A stretch of 64,000 nt of DNA from Anthopleura xanthogrammica. Taxonomy: Eukaryota; Cnidaria; Anthozoa; Actiniaria; Actiniidae. The notes under the pieces are model-generated. The model worked only from the letters and a program-made list of their open reading frames with translations, ran no database searches and was not told the origin of the DNA. Each line of letters begins with the position of its first letter. Position 1 is the first letter of the stretch. Below, in pieces: positions 11,693 through 23,145 of this stretch. The DNA lies in NCBI GenBank assembly GCA_964019055.1, contig OZ025206.1, positions 24,870,906 to 24,934,905 of the forward strand, read 5' to 3'. The position numbers and the translations under genes were made by a program.

Positions 11693-11905
11693 AAGGAGCA
11701 GACGTAGCTCAGTTGGTTAGTGCGCGGACTTCGGAGCTAGAGGTTCGATCTTCAGGATCTCCTCGCGATCGTCTGTTTCGACTTCTTTCTAATCCGTATA
11801 GCTTCAGCTTTGAATACTCTTAAAACAGAGCACTGATGGATAGAGGGGGTAAAGTGCGCACCGTCGGCTTCCATTGATAGCAGCCACGTAGCGGGGTTAA
11901 ATATA
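11693..11905 (+). repeat. tRNA-derived SINE
   Basis: The head GCAGACGTAGCTCAGTTGG carries a good A box, and GAGGTTCGATCTTC is a slightly degraded B box 30-odd bases later. CAGACG near 11699 can pair with CGTCTG near 11770, as in an acceptor stem. The anticodon arm does not fold cleanly, so this is a tRNA-like SINE head rather than a tRNA gene. The non-tRNA tail runs on toward about 11905; its end is uncertain. Confidence 0.6.
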
Positions 11906-14900
11906 GTTTCTTTACCTTTTAGTTTGGCAAGTTAGCCAGACGACGAATAACTTTAATTTTGTCATTTATTTTATTTATTTTTCCATGCGGTTTTTTTTGA
12001 ATCAACGACAAAGGTTATTTTCTTGCTTGAAACAGGATGGTCAGACGCGTTCCCTGTGACGATACGTTTTGCAAGTTAATCTTCAATTTTTGCCATTTAT
12101 TTGTTATTCAATCAATTCATCCCCTCCCCACTCCCCCAAGCAGATTGATTTGTTGTTTTTACTACATAACTGAGTTTCCTATTTGCTGTGATGCACTCAG
12201 ACCACTTGCAAGTACAAGTGAACCACCTTGAAAGACCTTGAAACAAGTTACAAGGGAAACACCCCCTACTGGTTGAAGGCCATTACTATCTCAGAACAGT
12301 TTTCTGTCTATTTCGCTAGACTAAACAATTTTGGTGTCGATAATGCATATTGGCACTAGATTAGATCCATCAATTTTATTCTCAAAAATTTAAACAAAAA
12401 AACAAAAAAAAAAAACAACAAAAAAGATAAATAAGATCAGATTTTTTCCAAGAAAATTTAGCTTGAAGGAACATGTACATCTTTAATAACTTACCAAGCT
12501 ACAAAGACACCAATTGATGGGTTGGAAGCACTCCCAAGAGAGTCAAAAGACAAAAACATGGCAGCCATTTTGGTGCCGTTAACAATGGGTGCTAATGAGA
12601 AATCTTTTGTTAAATGGCACCAACGCTTCCCCGAGAGGTCGCGATGACGTAACGTGCAATCGAAGAATAAATACTATTACTTTTGCAGTCTAGTGAATAA
12701 TTAAGAAGGTAACTTTTAAGTTAAAAACACCGTGTACATTTTTTCTAAATACTGACGTTTCAAACGTTAGTCCTTCGACGAAGTAAAATAGTTGGAATAC
12801 ATGGAATATTTATTTGGAATATATGGTTTCTAGGATGTATACTGGTTGGACGTTTTAGCAATCTTTCGTACTCTTTTTTAACTCAGACAAGTATAAAATT
12901 GCTCCCAAAAATTTTCTCGTTTGATTGCTTTTAGCGTTTCCTTCTCGTGTGAGCTGATTCCACGTTGTACAGGCTTTTTTCTGAAAATGGGTTTGTAACC
13001 AAAAAGCTCGGAATAAGTTTAATTTGTAACATTTCTTAACTTGGAAGTTAAGGATCTTTTTTTAATCATTTCATTATGGTACCAGACATATCATATTTTA
13101 GACGTATCCTCAATTATTTTACGAAACGCACTGTGCACTGAAGTATCAGTAACAAATCAGGTTCCACCTTTCATCCCCAGCCCTCTCTCCCAATATTTCT
13201 TTCTTTTTCTAAATGTACGCTTTTAAATACTCGTTGCCTTAAATTTTAAAAGCATAAAAACCATTAAACGGCGCCAATTTATTAAAAAAAAACAAAAAAA
13301 CATGGCGTGAGTTCTCCTGGGTGGCAATAAAACTGGATGTTGTAAGAAACGCTATAGACCTTCCAGATGAGCGACTTCGCTCTTGGGGGTTAGTTAATGT
13401 TTGTAAATGTTTAAAGCCGGAATAGAAAAAAAGAAAAAAGAATACTTCAAAAAAGAATTTTACCGAGTTTAAGTTGAATTTCCCAGTTCAGTGTAGGCTA
13501 AGTTCACGAAAACAACTCATTTTTGCATAAATTGACCTTGGGCGAAAGAAGTAAATGAATAAATGACATAAAGGGAATATATTGATATATCAAAATACAT
13601 ATATCACTTTTTCTAGATTACTTAAGGCAACAGTGAACACTAAAAGGCTTGCCTTCAAATATCATCTCACTAGCTCTGCTATCACGATCGAAGCCGGAAG
13701 AATAATTCATTTGAGCAAATCTTGTATCAATACCATCAAAACGCTTTAAGAAAATTATTTTTAAGAGGGATATATTACAAGATTAGCTCTTCTTAAGAGA
13801 AATGCTATCAAATATATCAAACCTTGAAGATTAAACAGGCCCTGAAGCCAAAAAGGAATTAAACTATTGAGGCTACTGGCGAACCTCATGCCTCTATCAA
13901 GAGATACTAATTACGAGATTTTTATTTTCTCAAAATGACAAAAAAAAGACTGATCAGTTTAGCTGGAGGCAAGGTTAACGCCATTACCCTTCTTGTAGAT
14001 TTTATTTCTTTTCACATAGCGTGAGAGAAAGAAATAACTAGGAATCTGGTCAAGTTCTTTAATCCATCAGACCACCAGCACCTTCTACAAATGTCGACGA
14101 GAAAAAAATATTTTCAAACAAGCTTAACCTGAAATACCTGTTTATTACACACGTGAAATGCAAAATTGGCATTAAAATCGCGCGAAAAACTAAAACTGTT
14201 GCTAGGCGTTAGTGGAGCATGCGCAACAACAAACAGGAACTAAATAAGGATATTAAACTTCTAGCACGATACCGAGGCTATTCGGAATAAAATGTTCAAA
14301 AATTGCATTAAACCTCGAAAGGATCAGTAGATCTAGTGCTATAGATTCGATTATAACGTTGAGTAGCGAGCTGACTAGCATTTCTACCAAAATTCTATTA
14401 TTGCCGAAAGGCGGTAGGAACGTCATATATGGTACATTATTTTATTCCTATACTGATAAATGTATTTAGTGATCTACGTGTTTGTAGCTATTTGAAGTAA
14501 CATACGACAATAGCCTCACAATCAAATCTGAATTTTAAGATTTTTGGGATTGGCCTCTTCCTTGCCTCGCTCCGTGTGCGAACGAATGACTTAACTGAAG
14601 GAGAACCTATAACTGTGATAACAGGAAAAAGTAAAAGGATATGAACAAAGCTATTTGAAAACAATTAACATGTTGTGGTAAATAATAATTTAAGTAAGTA
14701 CTTATACCAACGGGAAATGTTAAGTTTAATGTGTATTTTTATAACTACTTTGCAAACGATTTAAAACATATATAGAAAATAAAAATAAAAAGTTAAAATA
14801 ATTTTTTTAATGGGCTCAAGAGAGCAGGGACCAAAAGAAAAGCATTTTATAACCAACGTAGTCAGGAGTGTTTTTAAGGAGAAAACTTAACTTTCTACCA

Positions 14901-15560
14901 ATCGGGCATTTTTTATTTTTAAATTTGCAAGTAGAAGCTTATTTAATGTATAATAAAATATAGAAATTGTACAAGAAAACAAAATGGATAATAACTGATC
15001 CATTGAAGTATTTTGTTGTTTTGTAATACATGTAGATGCAAAGAAAAAACCTGCACAATATTTGTTATAGGCAGTTTTTAGAGCAATCTCAGATGACACA
15101 GCTAGGCGTGATAACAGAACCACTTGAAAGGATCTCCTATTGAAATTAAATATATTTTAGCAAGCTAGGGTACATGGAAAGGTTGATGAGATTATGGCTA
15201 GATATAATGGATGCCACCCTTTTTGATAAAGAGGTCTTTTTTGACAAATGTTAAATATTTGAAGTTCATAATTGGATTTAAATTCATTCAACACATTATT
15301 ATATATGATATAATCATTTCTTATTTATCCACCCACTCTCAGACCGTACTTTCTGCTCTTGGAAGAAATACTCTATAGATTAAATAGAATAAAGTATTTT
15401 AATTTCATTAATTTAGGTCATTAAAATTTCTATAATAAGTGCTTTATAAGTTTTTTTTTTTATGAATTATCGTCTAGATAATTGTGTTCTTTCTCCATCG
15501 TGTTCGTGGTTTTTTTTTTTTTTGGTTGGCCGTTTTTTTGGTTGATGTTCTGAAAACGGC
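11906..15560. other. Gene desert
   Basis: No coding exon is supported on either strand over this 3.6-kb stretch. Short A-runs occur near 12390-12430 and 13285-13305. Confidence 0.45.
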
Positions 15561-15565
15561 ATGCC

Positions 15566-15592
15566 CCACCCCCCCCCCCCCCCCCTCCCCTC
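15566..15592 (+). repeat. Poly-C tract
   Basis: A C-run of about 20 bases (broken by T near its end) sits in the sequence that ends with CCTGCCTACGCCCCTGTAAG. Similar homopolymer G/C runs recur at 430, 22980, 23127, 39349, 55082 and 58690. Confidence 0.9.
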
Positions 15593-16480
15593 AAGGCATA
15601 ACCCTGCCTACGCCCCTGTAAGATATATCTGATTTTGTACAGTGTCTTTATTCAGTTCAGACATTAAGCCGCATTCGTACGCGTAAGCTTACTATTGAAA
15701 GTAAAAATATATGTATTGTTTTCAAACAATTCTGATATCAGGTGGCGATATGATCAGACAATATGGCTTCGCGTTCAGCGAGCCTAATCTAAACAAGTAG
15801 AATAATATATGCAAGCGTTTTCACTGATACTAAAATGTCTCCAAAAGTACCTTGAATTTTGAGCTCCTGCTGTTAGCTCCGCCATGTCACAAACACTTAA
15901 TTTTTTAAATCCTTTGCGACAATGTGCTTTAAAGAGCTGGGTATAGACTTACATCCGGAACACCAAACTGTTCACACAAATCTGTTTTTTCGTTTCCATA
16001 AAGAAAAAGATAAAAAATTTCCGCCATACGTTGGAGCCCAAATAGTTGTTGTTGAATGACTTATAAGGCATAATTCGGTTGAGATATTGGAGCTATTATG
16101 TCAGTGCGTGGGAAAAGAACCTCGTAAACTTGATAATGAATTAAATAAAAGATAAATACCATTTAAGGGGGTTTCTTTACTTCTTCCTCTTCTTTATTTT
16201 TCTCTTTCTTTATAAAGAAAAATAAGATTTTAAATCTATGTTTTTAATATTTATTCTAAATTTACTAACTTTTGACATGTTAGTTATTCTGTTACATTTT
16301 TCCTTGTCGTTTTAAAAATTCACTTTAATTGTTTTTTTTAATTTGCACATGCTAAATTCATATCAATGTTCCATGCAGAGCTGTTGTTTTCGTTTAGTTT
16401 TTGGCAGGTTTCTCCATGGTTCTTCATTTTTTGGTTTATTTTTATTTTTTTACTATCTTTATTCTTTCTATCTATGTTTT
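15593..16480. other. No recognisable gene
   Basis: AT-rich sequence with no supported exon. Confidence 0.4.
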
Positions 16481-16485
16481 CTTTA

Positions 16486-16488
<3 letters not shown>

Positions 16489-16566
<78 letters not shown>
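16489..16566 (+). repeat. (CTTT)n microsatellite
   Basis: A continuous TTTC/CTTT array. The overlapping Phe/Leu/Ser-rich or Lys/Glu/Arg-rich frames are by-products of it. Confidence 0.95.
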
Positions 16567-17180
16567 ATTTGCCTTTCTATTTGCCTTTTTCATTGTTTGG
16601 TTGTCTGTCTGTGTCTTTCTTTCTTTCTTTTTTGTTTTAACCTTCTTCGCTTTCATAGTTATCATGCACTTGATTATTTCTTCTAGGACACTAACTTGTT
16701 TTGATTTGTTTGCTTGTTTGTCTAGCTTCTTATGATAGTTTCAGTGCTTTATTGTTTGGTTGGTTTTGCTCCCCCTTCTCCCTACCCCATCCCCCTCGTA
16801 TCGTGATTTGACCATCTCATGAGCTACATAAGACCACCAGACCGACTGTTGACTCAGCTAATGGCAAAAAGTCTCCTTAGCGTATGTTTTCAATGTTACA
16901 CACTTAGGCTTTTATACCATTCGGAAGATGCAAGGATAACCTCCGGTTCCAAGAGCTCTGACTATTTGAACGACTTGTCTCTGTCATCTGTCTTATTGAT
17001 ACTTGAATCAATGCTGATTGGCCTTCTCAATTCTTAATAGCTAAAAGGATATATAATTAACCGATAGCATAAGCCCTTTATATCAGCCCTTTAAATCTAC
17101 ACGTCATTACATATAAAAGGCCTTGATGTGACCAACAGGCTAATTCATTAAGCTTTCTTCCTCTTTTTCAGATATCCGCG

Positions 17181-18263
17181 ATGGAAAACAACTCATCCAA
17201 TGCTTCGTTAACTTCTACTACTGTTGCTGCAAGTGATGAATTGAGCGGGAAAGTTATCGTGACAGCCGCCTATGCTATCATCTTTCCCGTAGCTCTGTTC
17301 GGGAATCTCCTCGCGATTTACATCGTGTTAAGTAAAAGATACATGCGATCTGTCACCAACCTTCTTCTGGTGAATATGTTCGTTGGTAACCTTTTGGTAG
17401 CTTTTGTCGTTATGCCATACTCTGTGTCGTTTCTCTTTGTGCACAGTCGGTGGTTTGGCGGAGGAATCGGGAACTTTACTTGTAAATTAGTTCACTTTGC
17501 CTACGCCCTGCCTATAGCGGCCTCCATATTTGCTCTCCTCCTTTCCTCGGTGGATCGTTATTTCGCGGTAATTTATCCATTCAGCCAACTTCACTTCATT
17601 CGCAACGCAAAGGCAAGCACTGCTATCATCTGGATCACGTCAGTTTGCTTCATGTCTCCGTATTTGTATTCATTCAAAGTCGTTGAAGCAGGTGGACAAC
17701 ACTTTTGCATCCCCGACTGGTCTCCCATGGACCCTATCGAATCACCCAAGATCTACTACTCAATACTCGTCGTCGCCTTGTATTTCATTCCTCTTGCTAT
17801 TATGGCCACACTGTACCTAATGATTGGTCTCAAACTGTGGAAGCGGAAGATCCCTGGAAACGCGATTCGCAACGCCAAACGAGCTGCTGAAATCGCCAAA
17901 AAGAAAGTTGTCAAGATGTTAATAATAGTAGTGGTAATATTCGCGCTGTCATGGATTCCACCACATGCCATGCATGTTCTTATTTTCTTCGATTATGAAG
18001 AATACTTTGCACTCCCATTGATTTTAAAGGCTCTGGCATTTTGGATCTGTCATGCCAACAGCGCCATCTCGCCATGCTTGTTCTTGGTTCTCAGCGAGAA
18101 GTATCGCAATGGACTTGTGGCGATCTTTAGGAGACGGTCACTTCGTAGCGATAAAGTAAGCTTTGCTACCAGATCACTTCGATTCACTTCATTCAGCCGA
18201 AATAGCGCCACAAGATACAGCAGATCAAGCGGTAAGAAAGACAATGAAACAACACTGCTCTAA
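17181..18263 (+). CDS. Rhodopsin-class (class A) G-protein-coupled receptor, neuropeptide-receptor-like
   Basis: A 360-residue seven-helix receptor in a single coding exon. A consensus acceptor (CTTCCTCTTTTTCAG, ending at 17171) lies 9 bases before the ATG, so at least one upstream 5' UTR exon is implied. Seen: N-glycosylation sites at N4, N7 and N98; helices at roughly 24-50, 59-83, 98-131, 145-165, 191-217, 243-270 and 279-304; GN at 41-42 in TM1; W91 before the conserved TM3 cysteine C101, which would pair with C176 in ECL2; DRY at 125-127; P204 in TM5; FALSWIP at 254-260 in TM6; a basic, Ser-rich tail. Family knowledge: this architecture belongs to peptide and amine class A receptors at the plasma membrane, signalling through heterotrimeric G proteins. 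Odd: the TM2 aspartate is Asn (N70), and the NPxxY motif reads SPCLF (297-301). The ligand cannot be assigned; galanin/NPY/allatostatin-like cnidarian peptide receptors are the closest general resemblance. Confidence 0.93.
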   Translation: MENNSSNASLTSTTVAASDELSGKVIVTAAYAIIFPVALFGNLLAIYIVLSKRYMRSVTNLLLVNMFVGNLLVAFVVMPYSVSFLFVHSRWFGGGIGNFTCKLVHFAYALPIAASIFALLLSSVDRYFAVIYPFSQLHFIRNAKASTAIIWITSVCFMSPYLYSFKVVEAGGQHFCIPDWSPMDPIESPKIYYSILVVALYFIPLAIMATLYLMIGLKLWKRKIPGNAIRNAKRAAEIAKKKVVKMLIIVVVIFALSWIPPHAMHVLIFFDYEEYFALPLILKALAFWICHANSAISPCLFLVLSEKYRNGLVAIFRRRSLRSDKVSFATRSLRFTSFSRNSATRYSRSSGKKDNETTLL

Positions 18264-19485
18264 GACTATTAAGAAGTACTTTACTTCATCTGGTAACCAA
18301 CTGGACTCAAACACAATACAAGACACATGTGAGCTATCTTCTGCTTTTCTTCTGATATCTTGAGGCAAAAGAACAAAAGAGATAACAACTAGGGTCCAGG
18401 CGGCAGGGAGAATGACCGGGGATCGGAGTTATCATTATTTACAAAAAAACAAAAATCGCTTTCCAAAATTAGAGTTGTTTCTTCAATACAAGAAATGGAC
18501 CAGAGAAACCGTCCGCTTATGACTGAGATAGAGGCGGCAACTTGAATGATGTGAATTTGTCGCATTTTTCAGACGACCCAGCAGGTGTTAGCGTTTTTCT
18601 TTCTAGAAACTTCTACTGTTTGTACTTTTGCACAGTTTCACCATGATAAAAATGAGACGTTTCGTCTAGATACATTTGTTTCTGCCTTCTGCAAGATCTT
18701 TCTACAAGATCTGTTGACCTTGAACCATGCAGAACAGAACTCGCTGTTCACACAACACGACATCGCAATGTTAAGCCGGGACAATTTTTTTATCAAAAAT
18801 GTAGATAATGAAACTCCTGCAAGAGATTTTTTTTTTGCTGATGGAAAATTTTCATGAGAAGAAAAGTTTTTTTTTCGTTTTGACAAACAATGCTATCGCG
18901 CATAGACTTGGAATTGTCTGGATGTTATCTAACATCTCCAGTGCTCCGCGCGGTCGCAGCTGAGTTTTGCGACAGACTGATGGCCGGCTTTGAGCTTCTT
19001 AGATAATGGGAAGATAGGATAACTCAGGAACCCAGGGATATTTAGACTAGATCACTCATTCCGGCTTATAGTAGGGCCCGAAAAATCGTGGGCAATTTGA
19101 GATGTTTGAGAAACTGTCTATCGGCAAATCACAAACATTATTGACAACTTTGCACATGGAAATATAAGAGACTTATCAAAACAATTTCCTCAAAGTTCCC
19201 AGGTGTCCATGGTCCTTTGTGTCGCATTGTAATCTTTATTAGATCCATATGAAATTTGGAATTGATGCTTCACTTTTTTATCTTAACGTCAACTCTTTTT
19301 TGCAGGCAAAAACGTTATGACGTAATGCTGATCATTTTAATACAGTATGGGTAGGTCTGATCGCATATCTAGAATAGTCAATACCGTAACACTATTATAA
19401 GAGTAGTCAGTAACGCATGAGTATAAGTATTGTAGGCTAGTGCCACTAGTGCAAGAACCAACTTGCTCATAACTACTGCCTTATA
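18264..19485. other. 3' flank of GPCR; no further gene recognised
   Basis: This includes the likely 3' UTR. An open frame at 18585-18857 has no recognisable domain and no splice context. Confidence 0.4.
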
Positions 19486-19491
19486 ACTTGT

Positions 19492-19635
19492 ACACGGTGC
19501 GACATTGCGCACAATGTTGCAGACAATCGAGGTTGCGAGCCATGTCACACGACGCAATTTGTTGTAGGTGCGCGGAATGTACGATCCTACTTCAGAAATA
19601 TTGCCTGCAATATTGCGCGCAATGTTGCACCGTGT
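19492..19635. mobile_element. MITE with ACACGGTGC terminal inverted repeats, copy 1
   Basis: The left end ACACGGTGCGACATTGCGC is matched inverted by GCGCGCAATGTTGCACCGTGT at the right end, so the terminal repeats are about 29 bp. The interior is about 85 bp and non-coding. A related element lies at 20010-20245. Confidence 0.7.
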
Positions 19636-19659
19636 CTCTGGGTCCTTAGTCTGACCGTG

Positions 19660-19725
19660 TCCAATTAGAGCAGGAATACTCATCCGAGGGTCGTGGGTTC
19701 AAATCCCGTTGACGTCAGAGTGTAA
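19660..19725 (+). repeat. tRNA-derived SINE fragment (B-box part)
   Basis: AGGGTCGTGGGTTCAAATCC is a good B box preceded by CATCCG, as in the SINE-like segment at 40668. The A-box half is missing, so this is a truncated copy. Confidence 0.45.
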
Positions 19726-20009
19726 CTGATTTTCAACGATGTTAGCAGTAGTAAAGAATCTGTTACGACTTTATGTCAAAACAACATGAGGGAAACCTAT
19801 CAGTTTATATTCAAAGAAATATTGTTAAAATATGAAATGTTGTGATTTAATAAGTCTCAAGCATGATGACGTTCTATACCTACTCTTCCACAATCTCTCT
19901 TTCGATAGCTTTTTTTTTGTCGAGCTAATTTTCGATATTGTTTTGGTATTCTCAAAGGAGTTTTAACATGTGAATATGAAAAGACATTTTAAAAAGGATT
20001 GTAGTAGTT

Positions 20010-20245
20010 TAAGGCTCAGATACACGGTGCAACATTCCTTGCAACATTCCTTGCAACATTATGCATGGTTACAGTACTATTTCAGCAGCCAAATCAGAGA
20101 AAAATCTCGATTTTTCCGCTTAATTTACGAGGATAATACAAACGACATAAAAATAATAAAACAGATGTTCAAATTTTTATATTTTAGTGTGATGTTGCAT
20201 GCAATGTTGCGCGCAATATTGCACCGTGTGTCCGCGAAGCCTTTA
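20010..20245. mobile_element. MITE with ACACGGTGC terminal inverted repeats, copy 2
   Basis: AAGGCTCAGATACACGGTGC near 20011 is mirrored by GCACCGTGTGTCCGCGAAGCC ending near 20240. The inner TIR contains a short direct repeat (AACATTCCTTGC twice). The interior is AT-rich and non-coding. The TIR outer parts differ from each other more than the ACACGGTGC core. Confidence 0.7.
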
Positions 20246-20249
20246 GGTA

Positions 20250-20550
20250 TGAAACGTCATTAGTATTCGGGACTATTCTCATAGTTCGATTCAATCTCCT
20301 TAACAGTTCCCTGCTTCCCTTGCTCACCACAGGATACCCAAGGAGGTATTTTACGAAAATATAATTCATTCCTAAGCTAAATTTTGATTAAGAAAAACAA
20401 TGGCAATAACTGACCAAAAATAAGAACAACTAACGAATCAAATGTTTATTAATTAATTTATATAATGCATTAAAAGTGAATCTATATCAAAAAAATTTCT
20501 AATAGAGGTAATTTGCAAGTATACTCAAGAATCACTGAAAAAAAAAACAT
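20250..20550. other. No recognisable gene
   Basis: Featureless AT-rich sequence. Confidence 0.4.
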
Positions 20551-20559
20551 CGCGGCCAT

Positions 20560-20960
20560 GTTGGTTGATGATGTAGCAAAATAGTTTAATACTCCAGTTT
20601 CGAGTTCTCTATGCACCCTTCTCAAAGTTATCTTGAAGCCGAGGCTAACATGGAACACAAAAGAAATGCCACAAAATTCCATCAAGAAAAAGTGTGATCT
20701 CTTTTGTGTTTCATGTTAGCCTCGCATCCAAGATAATTTTGAGAAGGGTGCATTGCTCAGTGTTAGCCTTAAAAGATAGTAATATATTCTTTACTATTAC
20801 AAAAAGCCCGGGGGAATGTGGGGAGGAATGTGTACAAATGAACAATACAATTGCTTTAGAATTCCACGGGTTCTATTCTCCGTGCTGAATAATTTACGCA
20901 CAATTGAGGCTAAGACTGAACATTAGAGAACTCAAAACTAGAGTATTGTAGTCCTTTAAT
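20560..20960. mobile_element. Nested fold-back element (GAGGCTAACA family), copy 1
   Basis: The inner inverted repeat pairs GCACCCTTCTCAAAGTTATC, GAGGCTAACATG and AACACAAAAGA on the left with TCTTTTGTGTTTCATGTTAG and TTTTGAGAAGGGTGC on the right. Outside this, ATACTCCAGTTTCGAGTTCT at about 20590 is mirrored by AGAACTCAAAACTAGAGTAT near 20945. The same outer ends flank the copy at 33565-33790. I infer one family with a second element inserted. Confidence 0.65.
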
Positions 20961-21330
20961 TATTTTTCAAAAAACTCATCCAAGATGGTGGCTATAACAC
21001 TAATACAATTAAAAGAAAAATAAATGAAATAACAGACACGTCGGCCATTTTGGTTGACATAACGTAACAACAGATATAAATGACAATGTTTGGGCAAATT
21101 CGGCCAAGATGAAGGCAAAAAGAAAAAAAAAAAAAAAAAAACCGGCGCTAGCAATGCTACACTAGACTTTCCTATATACTGTATTATATACTTTGTGCAT
21201 ACGTAATATTTATCTCAACATTTAGAGCCCCTCGCCGACTAACGGGCTATATGTTATTACCCAGGGCTGAAGCACAGGAATGTGTATACTATATACTAGA
21301 GCCAGTAATTTTAGTATCAACAAACTAAAC
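20961..21330. other. No recognisable gene
   Basis: An A-run at 21120-21142; otherwise unremarkable. Confidence 0.4.
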
Positions 21331-21640
21331 TGACACCTCTATTCAGCGGATATCCTGTACCTAGCTGCAAAGTCCCGAATTTTTCTTATCATATTTACTG
21401 CAAAAGTACTTTTACTGTAAACCTTCATTCAGCGGGCACCTCTATTAAGCAAGCACCAGGCAAAGTCCCAAAGGTGTCCCCAGTCAATAGAGTTACCTTT
21501 GCATTTACTGAAAAACAAACCTCTATTAAGTGGACACCCTTTATTCAGCGGGCACCAGGGTCCCAAAGGTATCCGCTAAATACAGGTACCACTTTATTTA
21601 TTGTAAACAAACCTCTTTTCATCGGATATCCATTATCAGT
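21330..21640 (+). repeat. Degenerate tandem repeat (CCTCTATTAAGYGGACACC type)
   Basis: Variants of CTCTATTCAGCGGATATCC, ATTCAGCGGGCACC and CTCTATTAAGTGGACACC recur at about 21340, 21427, 21520, 21545 and 21610, separated by ACTGTAAACAAACCTC-like spacers. It is non-coding and the family is unnamed by me. Confidence 0.65.
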
Positions 21641-21960
21641 AAATGAGCTGGGAAACCTTGGCAAACGCTGGCGAGTGTCATTGTTTATAACCAATTTTCC
21701 TTACTCAGAATAGCGTGCTATAGTCTCTAATATAGACTTGTTGTAGAGTAGCCGATCAGAAACCATGGCCAAGATATATCATTCAGATTATTCAGATTGT
21801 TTGACTATTTAAAGCTATTTTAGTTCAGCTGATTGTAGATGAACTTTGTTTTGAGTTCACAGTCAAATGCATAACCAAATATTTATGAATTTCAGTTAAT
21901 TGGAAAGCACGAATTATGGGATACTAGCCCCGGCACCCTCTTTAGGTAATAGCCCACTTT

Positions 21961-22104
21961 CGATATTCTAGTTGAGTGATCACGCACAAAGCAACTCAAG
22001 ACGAGGCTCCGGGGAAACAATGGAGTAACCTAATAAATTATTTTCGGTTTCCCCGGAGCCTCGCCTTGAATTGCTTTGTGCGTGATCACTCAGCCAGAAT
22101 ATCG
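21961..22104. mobile_element. Fold-back MITE with about 58-bp arms
   Basis: The arm at 21961-22018 contains GAGTGATCACGCACAAAGCA and GAGGCTCCGGGGAAAC. It is repeated inverted at 22045-22104 with a few changes and a loop of about 26 bp. The high arm identity suggests recent origin or gene conversion. Confidence 0.8.
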
Positions 22105-22660
22105 TCAGTTAGCTATTCTGCTTGGGATTCTACAGTTATAATATTAATTGGGAGTCCTATGGTTAGAGTTGTTGTTTGGATCCAGGGTCGATCCACAGGG
22201 TTCCCGATCGATGTCCCAATCGTCAATATAGTTTATGATAAAAGCCCACCAATGAACTATATATAAATAAACTATAGCATCCCATAATTTCTGATTTTCT
22301 TCATTTTAGTAAAGAAAATGTAAAAATAGATATAAATATCATGCTATCATAATCATAACAGAATAAAATATTGAAATTACCTTGTATTGTTAATCATGTT
22401 TAGTTATGCTGCACCGTTTACTTGGGACTAGGAAAGAATTGCTGGGTTTAACCAGCGAATAAAAATATTCAAAGAAAAATTAAACAAAGTTGAATCTCAT
22501 TATCTGCTCCAAATGGTGACCCTCCTGTGATGTTTTTACTGGGTTACCTGTGGTAGACCAATCTAAAAATGCCTTTCATTTTTCCGTCTATTTTTTCTCC
22601 TGCATGTGTCAGAAAGTGCTTAATTAGAATTTCTGTAGAGTCACGTGACCCCATTTTTTC
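22105..22660. other. No recognisable gene
   Basis: Featureless AT-rich sequence. Confidence 0.4.
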
Positions 22661-22663
22661 CAC

Positions 22664-22850
22664 TCTAAGTAAGGGTTAGGGTTAGGTTTAGTGTTAGGGT
22701 TACAGACTAGGGTTAGGATTAGGGTGTGGTTAGGGTGTGGTTTGGGGTTAGGGAAAGGGTAAGGGTTGGGGTTTGGTTAGGATTAGGGTAAGGGTAAGTG
22801 TAGGGGTTTGGTTAGGGTACGTTCAGTTAGAGGCTAGGGTAATGTCACAC
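22664..22850 (+). repeat. Degenerate telomere-like (TTAGGG)n array
   Basis: TTAGGG, TTAGGGTTAGG, GGTTAGGATTAGGG and GGTTAGGGTGTGG variants run for about 180 bp on the + strand. Animal telomeres are TTAGGG. The degeneracy and internal position suggest an old interstitial array. Confidence 0.75.
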
Positions 22851-22969
22851 GACTGTGCAAACTAGCCTTAATATATTTGCATACTAAGTGGACTTAGTTC
22901 TTTTATCAACTGAAGTCTCATTTGGTAGTCCCACTAACTTTATTCAAATATCATAACTCTGATTTATGA

Positions 22970-23145
22970 TTTGGGGGGGAGGGGGGGGGGGGGAGAAGGG
23001 GTTTAAGAGGCGTATTCGAACAAAGGGGTTTTCATGTCACTATAGCATGATGATACAGGGAGCCCGTGTATTGTCTGATCTATTATGCTGTGAAGGTTGC
23101 CGATCATTGTAAGAGGGTTCTGAAGGGGGGGGGGGGGGGGGGGTC
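22970..23145 (+). repeat. Poly-G tracts
   Basis: Two long G-runs (about 22974-22995 and 23126-23143) could form G-quadruplexes. The length of such runs is unreliable in assemblies. Confidence 0.85.

Noticed and set aside
16343..16735. Overlapping open frames of Phe/Leu/Ser or Lys/Glu/Arg
   Set aside because: They are translations of the (CTTT)n tract in several frames, with no domain or splice context. The same applies at 9105-9323 and 33668-34288.
18585..18857. 90-codon open frame after the GPCR
   Set aside because: There is no recognisable domain, an equally long frame lies on the other strand, and there are no splice or start features.
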